A stretch of 7,335 nucleotides of DNA. Source: Candidatus Woesearchaeota archaeon (lineage in GTDB: Archaea; Nanobdellota; Nanobdellia; Woesearchaeales; UBA525). Under the pieces are notes generated by a model. It was not told where the DNA came from and searched no databases. It was given only the letters and a program-made list of their open reading frames with translations. Of this stretch, positions 1 to 6,033 are shown piece after piece (the stretch's first letter is position 1; each line of letters begins with the position of its first letter). Location of the stretch: assembly GCA_027371725.1 (NCBI GenBank), contig DAHXMN010000032.1, positions 1 to 7,335 on the forward strand, read 5' to 3'. Made by a program: the position numbers and the translations under genes.

Positions 1-83
1 GAGGAAGAGGCGACGAAGAGGATGAGGAGGACGGAAGAGACGATGACGATCCTGCCGGGGGGGAGCATGATGCGACGAGGCAT
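1..83 (-). CDS. N-terminal fragment of a putative membrane or secreted protein (cut by window edge)
   Basis: A minus-strand reading frame opens at an ATG at 83-81 and stays open to base 1, giving 27 complete codons. The protein begins MPRR, then MLPPGR, followed by a strongly hydrophobic run (IVIVSSVLLILFVASS). This is the layout of a signal peptide or a first membrane helix: positive n-region, then hydrophobic core. A second in-frame ATG at 68-66 (MLPPGR...) is an alternative start. The gene lies 58 bases downstream of amrS on the same strand, with no obvious TATA box between them, so co-transcription with amrS is possible. The family cannot be identified from this fragment. The hydrophobicity could also be a by-product of GC-rich complementary codons, so confidence is moderate. 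Confidence 0.5.
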   Translation of the reverse strand, partial: MPRRIMLPPGRIVIVSSVLLILFVASS

Positions 84-141
84 TGCATCCTAGAAAAGCG
101 TTGCCGCGCGGAAAACGGAACGGTTCCGGACGGCGGAGGGA

Positions 142-1155
142 TTATCTCCTCTTCCCGGAAAACCGTCCGGGAATCTCTGCTTTGCACTGCGGGCAGCGGC
201 CGTCCTTGAGGAGGGAGACGCCCGCGTACCGGGAGCGGTCGACGACGGCCGCGTCGCAGGCGGGGCAGCGCGTGTCGTTCTCGAGGCCGGGCACGTTGCC
301 GAGGTAGACATAGTCGAGATGCTTCTTCGCGATCCTCTTCGCGCGGAGCAGCGTCTTCGCCGGCGTCGAATTCGCGGAGAGCATCCGGTAGTCCGGGTGG
401 AACGCGCTGAAGTGGAGCGGCGTCTCCTCGCCGACGGCGGTCGCGACCCATGCCGCGAGCGCCGCTATCTCCTCGTCGCTGTCGTTCTCGCCCGGGATGA
501 GGAGGTTGGTGATCTCGACGTGGACGCCGCCCTTCTTCAGGGAAATTATCGTCTTCTTGATCTGCTCGTGGTCCGGCACCTTGCACCGTTTCTTGTAGAA
601 CTCCTTCGTGCCCTTGAGGTCGATGTTCGCCGCGTCGATGAGCGGGATGAGCTTCTTCAGGGGCGCGTCCTCGATGTAGCCGTTGCTGACGATCGCGCAT
701 CCCATCCGCTTCTTCTTGGCGAGCTTCGCGATGCCGAGCATGTACTCGTAGAAGATCGTCGGTTCGGTGTAGGTGAACGCAATCAGCCTGCAGCCCGCTT
801 CCTCGGCGAGCGCGACGACCCGTTCCGGCGGCACGTCCTCCTCCTGCTCGAGGGCTTCCGCGCGGCGCTTGCTGATCTCCCAGTTCTGGCAGAAGTCGCA
901 GTAGAGGTTGCACCCGATCGTCGCGACCGAGAGGATCGGCTCGCCGGGGTGGAAGTGGAACAGGGGCTTCTTCTCGACGGGGTCGACGTGGATCGCGCAG
1001 GGCTTCGCGTACGTGAGCGCGTAGAGTTTCCCTCCCTTCACGCCGCGCGTGCCGCAGCCGCCGAGCTGCCCCTCGCGGAGCACGCACCGCCGCGGGCAGA
1101 GCTCGCAGACGATGCTGCCGTCCTCGCGCGTCTTCCAGAAGAGCGCTTGTTTCAT
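142..1155 (-). CDS. amrS: AmmeMemoRadiSam-system radical SAM enzyme AmrS
   Basis: This 337-residue protein has the full AmrS architecture. A cysteine-rich N-terminus (C17, C20, C24, C34) is followed by the radical SAM cluster motif CNLYCDFC, with C82, C86 and C89 in CxxxCxxC spacing and an aromatic residue before the last Cys. The conserved FTYTEPTIFYEY stretch lies at 127-138 and VSNGY at 156-160. A C-terminal zinc-ribbon-like pair, CPAC at 297-300 and CPQC at 321-324, is followed by IPGRF. Radical SAM enzymes use a [4Fe-4S] cluster to cleave S-adenosylmethionine reductively. The AmrS family is defined by genomic association with AMMECR1-like and MEMO1-like proteins. Its physiological substrate is not settled to my knowledge, and neither partner is visible here. 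The ATG at 1155 is the only sensible start, because an in-frame TAG lies about nine codons upstream. A TATA-like box 30 bases upstream suggests a leaderless transcript. Confidence 0.93.
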   Translation of the reverse strand: MKQALFWKTREDGSIVCELCPRRCVLREGQLGGCGTRGVKGGKLYALTYAKPCAIHVDPVEKKPLFHFHPGEPILSVATIGCNLYCDFCQNWEISKRRAEALEQEEDVPPERVVALAEEAGCRLIAFTYTEPTIFYEYMLGIAKLAKKKRMGCAIVSNGYIEDAPLKKLIPLIDAANIDLKGTKEFYKKRCKVPDHEQIKKTIISLKKGGVHVEITNLLIPGENDSDEEIAALAAWVATAVGEETPLHFSAFHPDYRMLSANSTPAKTLLRAKRIAKKHLDYVYLGNVPGLENDTRCPACDAAVVDRSRYAGVSLLKDGRCPQCKAEIPGRFSGKRR

Positions 1156-1180
1156 GGTGTTGGAGAAGAGGACGAAGTAC

Positions 1181-1190
1181 TAATAGTTTT
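1181..1190 (-). promoter_or_regulatory. Candidate TATA box for amrS
   Basis: On the minus strand this reads AAAACTATTA, an A/T-rich island in GC-rich surroundings. It is centred about 30 bases upstream of the amrS ATG. Archaeal TATA boxes lie roughly 25-30 bases before the transcription start, so this position implies a leaderless or nearly leaderless mRNA. It is a weaker match than the TTTAAA boxes of pheS and the membrane-protein gene. Confidence 0.4.
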
Positions 1191-1195
1191 TCACG

Positions 1196-1225
1196 GGAAA
1201 AAGACGGGGAGAAAAGGAAGGGGGG
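1196..1225 (-). terminator. Candidate T-rich terminator in the amrS-pheS spacer
   Basis: The minus strand here is a pyrimidine tract (TTCCTTTTCTCCCC then GTCTTTTTC) lying just beyond the hairpin at 1245-1378. Archaeal transcription often stops at such T-rich stretches. It would end a minus-strand transcript started from the AT-rich block near 1430, keeping it separate from amrS. It is suggestive only. Confidence 0.25.
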
Positions 1226-1244
1226 AAGAGCGCCCGGTGGACGA

Positions 1245-1378
1245 CGTTCCCATCCTCGCCTTGGCACGGTTGACGGGCGCGAGCATGACCGAGCGTTTTG
1301 GCGAGGTCATAGGGTACGCGAGCGTCCGATGATCTTCCCGAGCAGAGCGAGGACAACCAGGCCGCGAGGATGGGAACG
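1245..1378. repeat. Nested inverted repeat; possible structured non-coding RNA
   Basis: Bases 1245-1259 (CGTTCCCATCCTCGC) and 1364-1378 are perfect reverse complements, a 15-bp closing stem. Further arms nest inside in the right order: 1263-1265 with 1361-1363, 1268-1272 (GGTTG) with 1354-1358 (CAACC), 1275-1280 with 1322-1327, and 1285-1290 (ATGACC) with 1305-1310 (GGTCAT). About 35 base pairs therefore form one long, interrupted hairpin. The strand is ambiguous. As plus RNA, the 1277-1325 pair is a G-U wobble (an A-C mismatch on the minus strand), and the apical loop can form tandem G-A pairs at 1291/1304 and 1292/1303. The better promoter (1421-1440) and a T-rich end (1196-1225) instead favour a minus transcript. 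I recognise no known RNA family: no C/D boxes, no tRNA, SRP or RNase P signatures. A small mobile-element remnant is an alternative, but no target-site duplication is visible. Confidence 0.5.
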
Positions 1379-1415
1379 AAGGGAGAGGGTTGAAGGACCG
1401 TGGCGATGGGAACGA
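1369..1415 (+). repeat. Short direct repeat GATGGGAACGA (two copies)
   Basis: GATGGGAACGA occurs at 1369-1379 and again at 1405-1415, start points 36 bases apart. Its complement begins the left arm of the hairpin at 1245-1254. Three copies of one word in 170 non-coding bases go beyond what the hairpin alone needs. They could be protein-binding sites between the divergent amrS and pheS genes, or remnants of repeated DNA. Confidence 0.5.
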
Positions 1416-1420
1416 GGAGG

Positions 1421-1440
1421 ATTATTTATTTTCTATATAG
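1421..1440 (-). promoter_or_regulatory. Candidate minus-strand promoter in the amrS-pheS spacer
   Basis: The minus strand reads CTATATAGAAAATAAATAAT, a strong A/T island in GC-rich sequence that resembles an archaeal TATA region. It is too far from amrS (about 270 bases) to be a simple leaderless promoter for it. Transcription from here would begin near 1405-1410 and run through the inverted repeat at 1245-1378. It would therefore drive either a non-coding RNA or a long amrS leader. The same block could also act as upstream DNA for pheS. Confidence 0.35.
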
Positions 1441-1462
1441 TAATATCTTTCGTCGCCATAAC

Positions 1463-1471
1463 TATTTAAAA
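1463..1471 (+). promoter_or_regulatory. TATA box of the pheS-mazG-pheT operon
   Basis: TATTTAAAA is centred 28 bases upstream of the pheS ATG at 1495, the classic spacing for an archaeal TATA box driving a leaderless mRNA. No ribosome-binding site lies between the box and the start codon (the interval is CCCCGCCCGTCCCGCATCCA), which supports leaderless translation. Confidence 0.75.
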
Positions 1472-1494
1472 GAACCCCGCCCGTCCCGCATCCA

Positions 1495-3048
1495 ATGACG
1501 GACGACGTCACGAAGCTGGCAGCAGGCCTCAGCCCCCTCGAACGGAAGACGGCGCCCTGCCTGAAGAAGGAAGGCACCCTCGCAGAGCTCGCGACGGCCA
1601 GCGGCCTCCAGGAAGTGGAAGCGATGCGCGCCCTCCAATGGCTCGAAGGCAAGGGCTGCGTGAAGCTCGCCACCGAGGAGCAGGAAGCGCTCGTCGTCCT
1701 CGAACGCGGCCAGAAAGCAGCGAAGGAAGGGCTGCCCGAGCAGCACGCCCTGGAAGCGCTCAAGAAGAGGAAGACGCTCCTCGTCAGCGAAATCGCGGCA
1801 ACGCTGCCCGCGTACGACAAGCAAGCCGTCGGCGCGGTCGTCGGCACGCTCAAGAAGCTCAACATCCCCTTCGTCACGATCGACGGAAAGCCCGCGTTCA
1901 AGTGGGTGGACGCGCTCACCGTCAAGGAGTCGAGCGAGCGGGCGCTCCTCGCGAAAGCGGGGAAGAGCGGCTGGCGGCTCAGCAGCGATTCGCTGACCGT
2001 CGAGGAGAAACAGGCAGCCATCGAGCTCGCGAAGCGGCAGGGGTACGCCGCCATCGAGAAACGGAAGGAGAAGAGCTACACGCTGACCCCTCTCGGCGAA
2101 GCCCTCACGAAGACGAAGGAGCTGAAGAAGGCGTACGCCGAACGGCTCACGCCGAAGATGCTCGAGGACGGCTCGTGGAAACAGCAGGAGTTCCGGCCGT
2201 ACAACGTCACGATCAACGTGCCGAAGAAGACCGGCGGCCGCAGCCACTTCGTCAACGAAGCGATCGGCTACATCAAGCGTATCTGGCTCGACCTCGGCTT
2301 CGAGGAGATGGAAGGCGACCACGTCCAGACCGCGTTCTGGGACCTAGACTCATTGTTCGTCCCGCAGGACCACCCCGCGCGGGAGATGCAGGACACGTTC
2401 TACCTCAAGGACCCGGCGAAAGGGAAACTGCCGGCCGCGCTCCTCAAGAAAGTGAAGGCGGCCCACGAGAACGGCGGCGACACCGGGAGCGCAGGCTGGC
2501 GCTACGCGTTCAGCGACGAGGAAGCCGCGAAGAACCTCTTGCGCACGCACACGACCGTGTTGAGCGCGCAGACGCTCCTCAAGATAAAGGAAGGGAAACG
2601 CCGCATCCCCGGCAAGTACTTCAGCGTCAGCACGGTCTACCGGAACGAAGCGCTGGACTGGAAGCACCTCTTCGAGTTCCACCAGGTGGAAGGCATCGTC
2701 GTCGACGAGCACGCAGACTTACGCCACCTGAAAGGGTACTTGCGCGAGTTCTTCGGCAAGATGGGCTTCCCCGACGTCAGGATACGGCCGGCGCACTTCC
2801 CCTACACCGAGCCCTCGGCCGAGGTCGACGTCTGGGACCCGCGGAAACAGCAATGGGTCGAGCTCGGAGGAGCAGGCATCTTCCGCCCCGAGGTGACGAA
2901 GACGATCCTCGGCGAGGAAGTCCCCGTGCTCGCGTGGGGCCTCGGCATGGAACGGATCATCAAAGAGTATTACGGCTTCGAGGACCTCCGCGACCTCTAC
3001 CGGAACGACCTCGAACAGCTGAAGACGGTGAAGGCGTGGCTGAAGTGA
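1495..3048 (+). CDS. pheS: Phenylalanyl-tRNA synthetase alpha subunit
   Basis: This 517-residue protein is the catalytic alpha subunit of the alpha2-beta2 enzyme that attaches phenylalanine to tRNA-Phe in the cytoplasm. Residues 1 to about 220 form the N-terminal region typical of the archaeal/eukaryotic type, with winged-helix-like segments such as TLAELATASGLQEVEAMRAL (28-47). The class II synthetase core follows. Motif 1 lies around 248-300 (HFVNEAIGYIKRIWLDLGFEE, then FWDLDSLFVPQDHPARE), THTTVLSAQTL at 351-361, motif 2 at 379-400 (STVYRNEALDWKHLFEFHQVEG, containing the conserved Arg) and motif 3 at 478-488 (VLAWGLGMERI). Length is normal for an archaeal PheS. The start is set by the promoter spacing, and no upstream in-frame start is plausible. 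The stop codon lies 5 bases before the ATG of the mazG-like gene, so the two are surely co-transcribed. Confidence 0.97.
   Translation: MTDDVTKLAAGLSPLERKTAPCLKKEGTLAELATASGLQEVEAMRALQWLEGKGCVKLATEEQEALVVLERGQKAAKEGLPEQHALEALKKRKTLLVSEIAATLPAYDKQAVGAVVGTLKKLNIPFVTIDGKPAFKWVDALTVKESSERALLAKAGKSGWRLSSDSLTVEEKQAAIELAKRQGYAAIEKRKEKSYTLTPLGEALTKTKELKKAYAERLTPKMLEDGSWKQQEFRPYNVTINVPKKTGGRSHFVNEAIGYIKRIWLDLGFEEMEGDHVQTAFWDLDSLFVPQDHPAREMQDTFYLKDPAKGKLPAALLKKVKAAHENGGDTGSAGWRYAFSDEEAAKNLLRTHTTVLSAQTLLKIKEGKRRIPGKYFSVSTVYRNEALDWKHLFEFHQVEGIVVDEHADLRHLKGYLREFFGKMGFPDVRIRPAHFPYTEPSAEVDVWDPRKQQWVELGGAGIFRPEVTKTILGEEVPVLAWGLGMERIIKEYYGFEDLRDLYRNDLEQLKTVKAWLK
3045..3048 (+). promoter_or_regulatory. GTGA overlapping the pheS stop; ribosome-binding core for the mazG-like gene
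   Basis: GTGA contains the pheS stop codon (TGA, 3046-3048) and lies 5 bases before the ATG at 3054. It matches the 3' half of the consensus GGAGGTGA. The GTG at 3045 could itself be an alternative start (VNTMDF...), but the ATG with this spacing fits better. The same arrangement recurs at 3371-3374 before pheT. Confidence 0.45.
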
Positions 3049-3053
3049 ACACC

Positions 3054-3374
3054 ATGGATTTCCACGACGCGCTCGCGTACGCGAAGGAGCAGAACCGGCT
3101 GCTCACGAAGCGCTACGGGCTCGAGGAGGACCGGATGAGGATCCTGGCGCAGACCGTGAAGCTGAGCGAAGAGGTCGGCGAACTCGCCAACGAGGTCCTC
3201 GCGAGCCAGGGGCTGCAACGCCACGAGAAGCTCGCAGCAACCGAGAAGGGGAACGTCGCGAAGGAGATGGCGGACGTGGTCTTCGTCACCATGCTCCTCG
3301 CCGACACCTTCGGCGTCGACCTCGAGGAAGCGCTCAGCGAGAAGATCGAGACCATCAAGATACGACGTGCGTGA
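3054..3374 (+). CDS. Small MazG-like nucleotide pyrophosphohydrolase
   Basis: This is a 106-residue, all-helical protein of the single-domain MazG type. MazG-family enzymes hydrolyse nucleoside triphosphates (often non-canonical or dNTPs) to the monophosphate and pyrophosphate, using Mg2+ held by an EExxE...ExxD motif. Both halves are present: EEVGE at residues 39-43 and EMAD at 71-74, separated by 27 residues. The N-terminal helix (DALAYAKEQNRLLTKRYGL) and the FGVDLEEAL segment near the end also fit. The gene sits between pheS and pheT with gaps of 5 and 6 bases, so it is translated from the same mRNA. GTG at 3045 is a possible alternative start that overlaps the pheS stop and adds three residues. 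The exact nucleotide substrate cannot be read from the sequence. A housecleaning role is the usual family assumption, and a link to aminoacylation (for example pyrophosphate or nucleotide handling) is speculation. Confidence 0.88.
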   Translation: MDFHDALAYAKEQNRLLTKRYGLEEDRMRILAQTVKLSEEVGELANEVLASQGLQRHEKLAATEKGNVAKEMADVVFVTMLLADTFGVDLEEALSEKIETIKIRRA

Positions 3375-3380
3375 AGAACG

Positions 3381-5027
3381 ATGCCGACGATAACGCTCAG
3401 CAAGAAGGAACTCCTCAAGGAGGCAGGCAAGCTCTCCGACGAGAAGCTGAAAGACCGCATCAGCATGCTCGGCACCGACCTCGAAGGCATCGAGGGCGAC
3501 CGGATCAACGTCGAGATCTTCCCGAACAGGCCGGACCTGCTGAGCCAGCAGGGGTTCGGCCGCGCGTTCGCCGCGTTCGTCGGCGCGAAGCCCGGGCTCC
3601 GGACGTACGACGTCAAGAAGCCGACGCAGAAGGTCATCATCGACAGGAGCGTCGCGTCCTGCCGGCCGTTCACCGCGTGCGCCGTCGTCAAGAAGCTGAA
3701 GATCACGGACGAACGATTGAAGGAGATCATCCAGCTGCAGGAGAAGCTGCACGTCACGTTCGGCCGGAACCGGAAGCGGCTGGCGATCGGCATCTATCCG
3801 TGCGAGCGCATCGCCTTCCCGATCACGTTCAAGGGGATGAAGCCCGACGAGATAACGTTCCGCCCGCTCGAAGCGGCCGGCGAGATGACGGCGAAGCGGA
3901 TCCTCGAGCAGCACCCGAAGGGGAAGGAGTACGCGCACCTCCTCGCAGGACTGGAGCGGTACGCGTGCTTCGTCGACGCGAAGGGGGACATCCTCTCCCT
4001 CACGCCGGTCATCAACAGCCACCTCACCGGGAAGATCACCGAGAAGACGACGGAAGTCTTCGTGGAATGCAGCGGCTTCGACCTCCGCGTGCTGCAGGAG
4101 TGCCTCGCCATGATCGCGACCGCGCTGGCGGAGATGGGCGGCGAGCTCCAGGCGCTCGAGCTGGACTACCCCGACAAGAAGATAATCACCCCTGACCTGG
4201 ACCCGAAGAAGATGGCCGTCGATGGCGCATACATCAACAGATTACTAGGATTAGAATTAAATCAAAACGAGTTCAAGAAACTGTTTGAGAAGATGGGGTA
4301 CGGGTACGGGAAAGGAACGGTCCTGATCCCGGCGTACCGCACCGACATCCTCCACCAGGCCGATTTGGCGGAGGACATCGCAATCGCGTACGGCTACGAG
4401 AACGTCGAGGAGGCCATCCCGAACGTCGCGACCGCGGGCCAGGAGTCGCCGCTCGCGGCCTTCGAGGCGAAGGTGCGCAACCTGCTCGTCGGCCACGGGC
4501 TGCTCGAGTGCAAGAACTACAACCTGATCAACGAGGAGGCGCAGACGGCGAAGATGCTCCTGAATGCTGACGTCGTCGCGCTGGCGAGCAGCGTCAGCGA
4601 GGAGTACGACACGCTCCGCGCGTGGATATTGCCGTCGCTGATGGAGACGCTCCAACGCAATAAACGGCACGAGTACCCGCAGCGCTTGTTCGAGATCGGC
4701 CGCGTCTTCGCGAAAGGCGAGAGCGAGGCCGGCGTGAAGGAGAAGGAACGACTGGCGGTCGCGCTCTGCGGCGAGGACGCGGACTACACCGCGATCCGCC
4801 AGATATTGGACGACCTCCTCGCCAAGCTCGGCGTCGACGCGGCGTACGAGGAAACGATACACGCGTCGTTCATCCCCGGCCGCGTCGCGCGCGTCAGCGT
4901 CGGGAAGGAGGAGGTCGCGTACGTCGGCGAGCTCCATCCGCGGGCGCTGGAGAGCTTCGGCCTCACGATGCCCGCTGCCGCGTTCGAACTCGACCTGACG
5001 ACGCTGTTCGGGCTGCTGAGGGGGTAA
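3381..5027 (+). CDS. pheT: Phenylalanyl-tRNA synthetase beta subunit
   Basis: This 548-residue protein is the beta subunit of the alpha2-beta2 phenylalanyl-tRNA synthetase, with a length normal for archaea. Residues 1-75 form the B1-type start, with DLEGIEG (33-39) and the conserved INVEIFPNRPDLLSQQGFGR (42-61). Residues about 90-250 form the B3/B4 editing region, including PVINSHLTGKITEKTTEVFV at 209-228, which in this family helps remove mischarged tyrosine. B5 spans about 270-345, with the metal-site-like DLAEDIAIAYGYENVEEAIPN at 328-348. The C-terminal catalytic-like core includes EEYDTLRAWILPSLMETLQ (407-425), LFEIGRVF (436-443) and GELHPRALESFG (516-527). A GTGA that includes the preceding stop codon lies 6 bases before the ATG. 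Residues 287-295 are encoded by nine A/T-ending codons, unlike the rest of the gene. The gene ends 3 bases from the stop of the convergent membrane-protein gene. Confidence 0.97.
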   Translation: MPTITLSKKELLKEAGKLSDEKLKDRISMLGTDLEGIEGDRINVEIFPNRPDLLSQQGFGRAFAAFVGAKPGLRTYDVKKPTQKVIIDRSVASCRPFTACAVVKKLKITDERLKEIIQLQEKLHVTFGRNRKRLAIGIYPCERIAFPITFKGMKPDEITFRPLEAAGEMTAKRILEQHPKGKEYAHLLAGLERYACFVDAKGDILSLTPVINSHLTGKITEKTTEVFVECSGFDLRVLQECLAMIATALAEMGGELQALELDYPDKKIITPDLDPKKMAVDGAYINRLLGLELNQNEFKKLFEKMGYGYGKGTVLIPAYRTDILHQADLAEDIAIAYGYENVEEAIPNVATAGQESPLAAFEAKVRNLLVGHGLLECKNYNLINEEAQTAKMLLNADVVALASSVSEEYDTLRAWILPSLMETLQRNKRHEYPQRLFEIGRVFAKGESEAGVKEKERLAVALCGEDADYTAIRQILDDLLAKLGVDAAYEETIHASFIPGRVARVSVGKEEVAYVGELHPRALESFGLTMPAAAFELDLTTLFGLLRG

Positions 5028-5030
5028 GAA

Positions 5031-5999
5031 CTACTTCGTCTTCTTCGACTTCGTCTTCTTCGCGCTCCTCGAACCGGCCTTCTTCACGGATTGCCCGGGA
5101 GATTTCTTGGCGGCCGTTCCATTGCTGCCCGGTTTTGGTCCGCTCGTCTTCCCCTCTATGCCTGCGTACATGCGGAACGTGAAGAGGAGGATGACGAGCC
5201 CGAGGAAGAGCTGGAGGGCGAGCCGGACGAGGAAGAGGAGGACGAACCCGAGCACGCCGGCCGGTCCGGCCGCGAGGAGGAACGCGCCCGGGAGGGAGAG
5301 GATCGAGGCGAACGCCGCCACGACGAGCGCGACCGCGATGACGCTGAGGGCGCTCAGCACGACATACCCCGTCTCGTCGCGGAGGAGACGGAAGCTCCGC
5401 GCCGCCGCGCGGCACGCCGAGAGCCTGCCGCGGACCAGCGCCGGCTCGGCGAAGAAGAGGCCGAACCCGAGGAAGGCCGCGAGGACGACGAAGACGACCG
5501 CGAACAGCGCGAGCAGCACGATCAGCGCGAGCTTCGGCGCCGCCAGCGTCATGAGGAACGCGACGAGCGCGATGAGGAACGGCAGCGCCGCCAGGAGGAA
5601 GAGGCCGACGCGGAGGAGCGTGTAGCGGAGCACGGGGCCGTAGAACGCCTTCGCCGCCGCGAAGAACGACTGGCCGGTCGCTCGCTTGCCGTCCGTGACC
5701 TCGTTGACCATGCCGAGCAGGCCGGCGGTGAACCACGCGTTGACGAGGAGGAGGACGAGCAGCCCGACGGCCGCGATGATGACGGCGAACGTGACGAGCT
5801 GCGGCGTCCACGCGAACGTCTGGGCGTCGAGCAGCGCGCTCAGGCCGGCCGCGGAGAAGAGCATCGCGACGCCGCCGACGAGGAAGAGGAGGACGAGCAG
5901 GAGGGAGACGAGCCCCTGCGTGATGAGGGGGACGAAGAGCGAGGGGTTGCGGTACGCGTCCGTGAAGGACTTCTTGAGGCTGCTGAAGTAGTCTTCCAT
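5031..5999 (-). CDS. Six-helix integral membrane protein with lysine-rich cytoplasmic tail
   Basis: This 322-residue protein has six evident membrane segments at about residues 22-49, 67-92, 126-150, 156-184, 211-234 and 248-277. It starts with a short amphipathic region, MEDYFSSLKKSFTDAYRNPS. The segment FAEPALVRGRLSACRAAARS (183-202) followed by FRLLR resembles a motif seen in broad families of prokaryotic membrane proteins such as DUF4013/DUF7847 and GDPD-associated membrane domains. There an acidic-proline pair follows a helix and an 'A...SF.L' helix comes next. That assignment is tentative and the function is unknown. Residues 281-322 form a disordered Gly/Ser/Lys-rich tail ending KKTKSKKTK, which should be cytoplasmic by the positive-inside rule and with an even number of helices. 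A strong TATA box lies 28 bases upstream of the ATG, so the gene is probably monocistronic and leaderless. It is convergent with pheT. Confidence 0.88.
   Translation of the reverse strand: MEDYFSSLKKSFTDAYRNPSLFVPLITQGLVSLLLVLLFLVGGVAMLFSAAGLSALLDAQTFAWTPQLVTFAVIIAAVGLLVLLLVNAWFTAGLLGMVNEVTDGKRATGQSFFAAAKAFYGPVLRYTLLRVGLFLLAALPFLIALVAFLMTLAAPKLALIVLLALFAVVFVVLAAFLGFGLFFAEPALVRGRLSACRAAARSFRLLRDETGYVVLSALSVIAVALVVAAFASILSLPGAFLLAAGPAGVLGFVLLFLVRLALQLFLGLVILLFTFRMYAGIEGKTSGPKPGSNGTAAKKSPGQSVKKAGSRSAKKTKSKKTK
5033..5064 (+). terminator. Pyrimidine-rich tract after pheT, possible terminator
   Basis: Directly after the pheT stop the plus strand becomes a run of TTC/GTC triplets (ACTTCGTCTTCTTCGACTTC and onward). 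It is the complement of the lysine codons that end the convergent membrane-protein gene. There is no non-coding space, so the pheT transcript must stop inside this opposing gene. The tract lacks a long uninterrupted T run and no hairpin is obvious, so the call is weak. Confidence 0.2.
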
Positions 6000-6022
6000 A
6001 GAATGGGCAAAGAGAAAGGCCC

Positions 6023-6033
6023 TTTAAAAAAAT
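6023..6033 (-). promoter_or_regulatory. TATA box of the membrane-protein gene
   Basis: The minus strand reads ATTTTTTTAAA, centred 28 bases upstream of the ATG at 5999, and no ribosome-binding site lies between. This is the same leaderless geometry as pheS. Because TTTAAA is palindromic, the box might also serve the plus-strand small gene at 6099, which would then have a leader of roughly 45-50 bases. Confidence 0.7.

Noticed and set aside
319..1332. Long plus-strand reading frame opposite amrS
   Set aside because: It is a shadow of amrS: low-complexity Arg/Leu/Glu/Asp protein with no motif, while the minus frame carries full radical SAM and zinc-ribbon motifs.
1285..1332. 15-codon ATG-TGA frame (MTERFGEVIGYASVR) inside the hairpin
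   Set aside because: It is too short, has no ribosome-binding site, and overlaps the paired arms.
1327..1334. GATGAT resembling a C box of a C/D guide RNA
   Set aside because: It does not match RTGATGA, and no D box (CTGA) lies at suitable spacing.
1312..1425. Hydrophobic minus-strand reading (LLVPIATVLQPSPFVPILAA, then in another frame GLVVLALLGKIIGRSRTL and a stop) suggesting a small membrane protein
   Set aside because: It needs a frameshift and has no start codon after an in-frame TAA near 1427. Such hydrophobic runs arise easily in GC-rich complementary DNA. The RNA-hairpin reading explains more of the sequence.
1638..3053. Plus-strand frame upstream of and continuous with the mazG-like gene, which could look like a 578-residue fusion
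   Set aside because: The first 470 or so residues are an out-of-frame Arg-rich shadow of pheS; only the part from 3054 has a recognisable domain.
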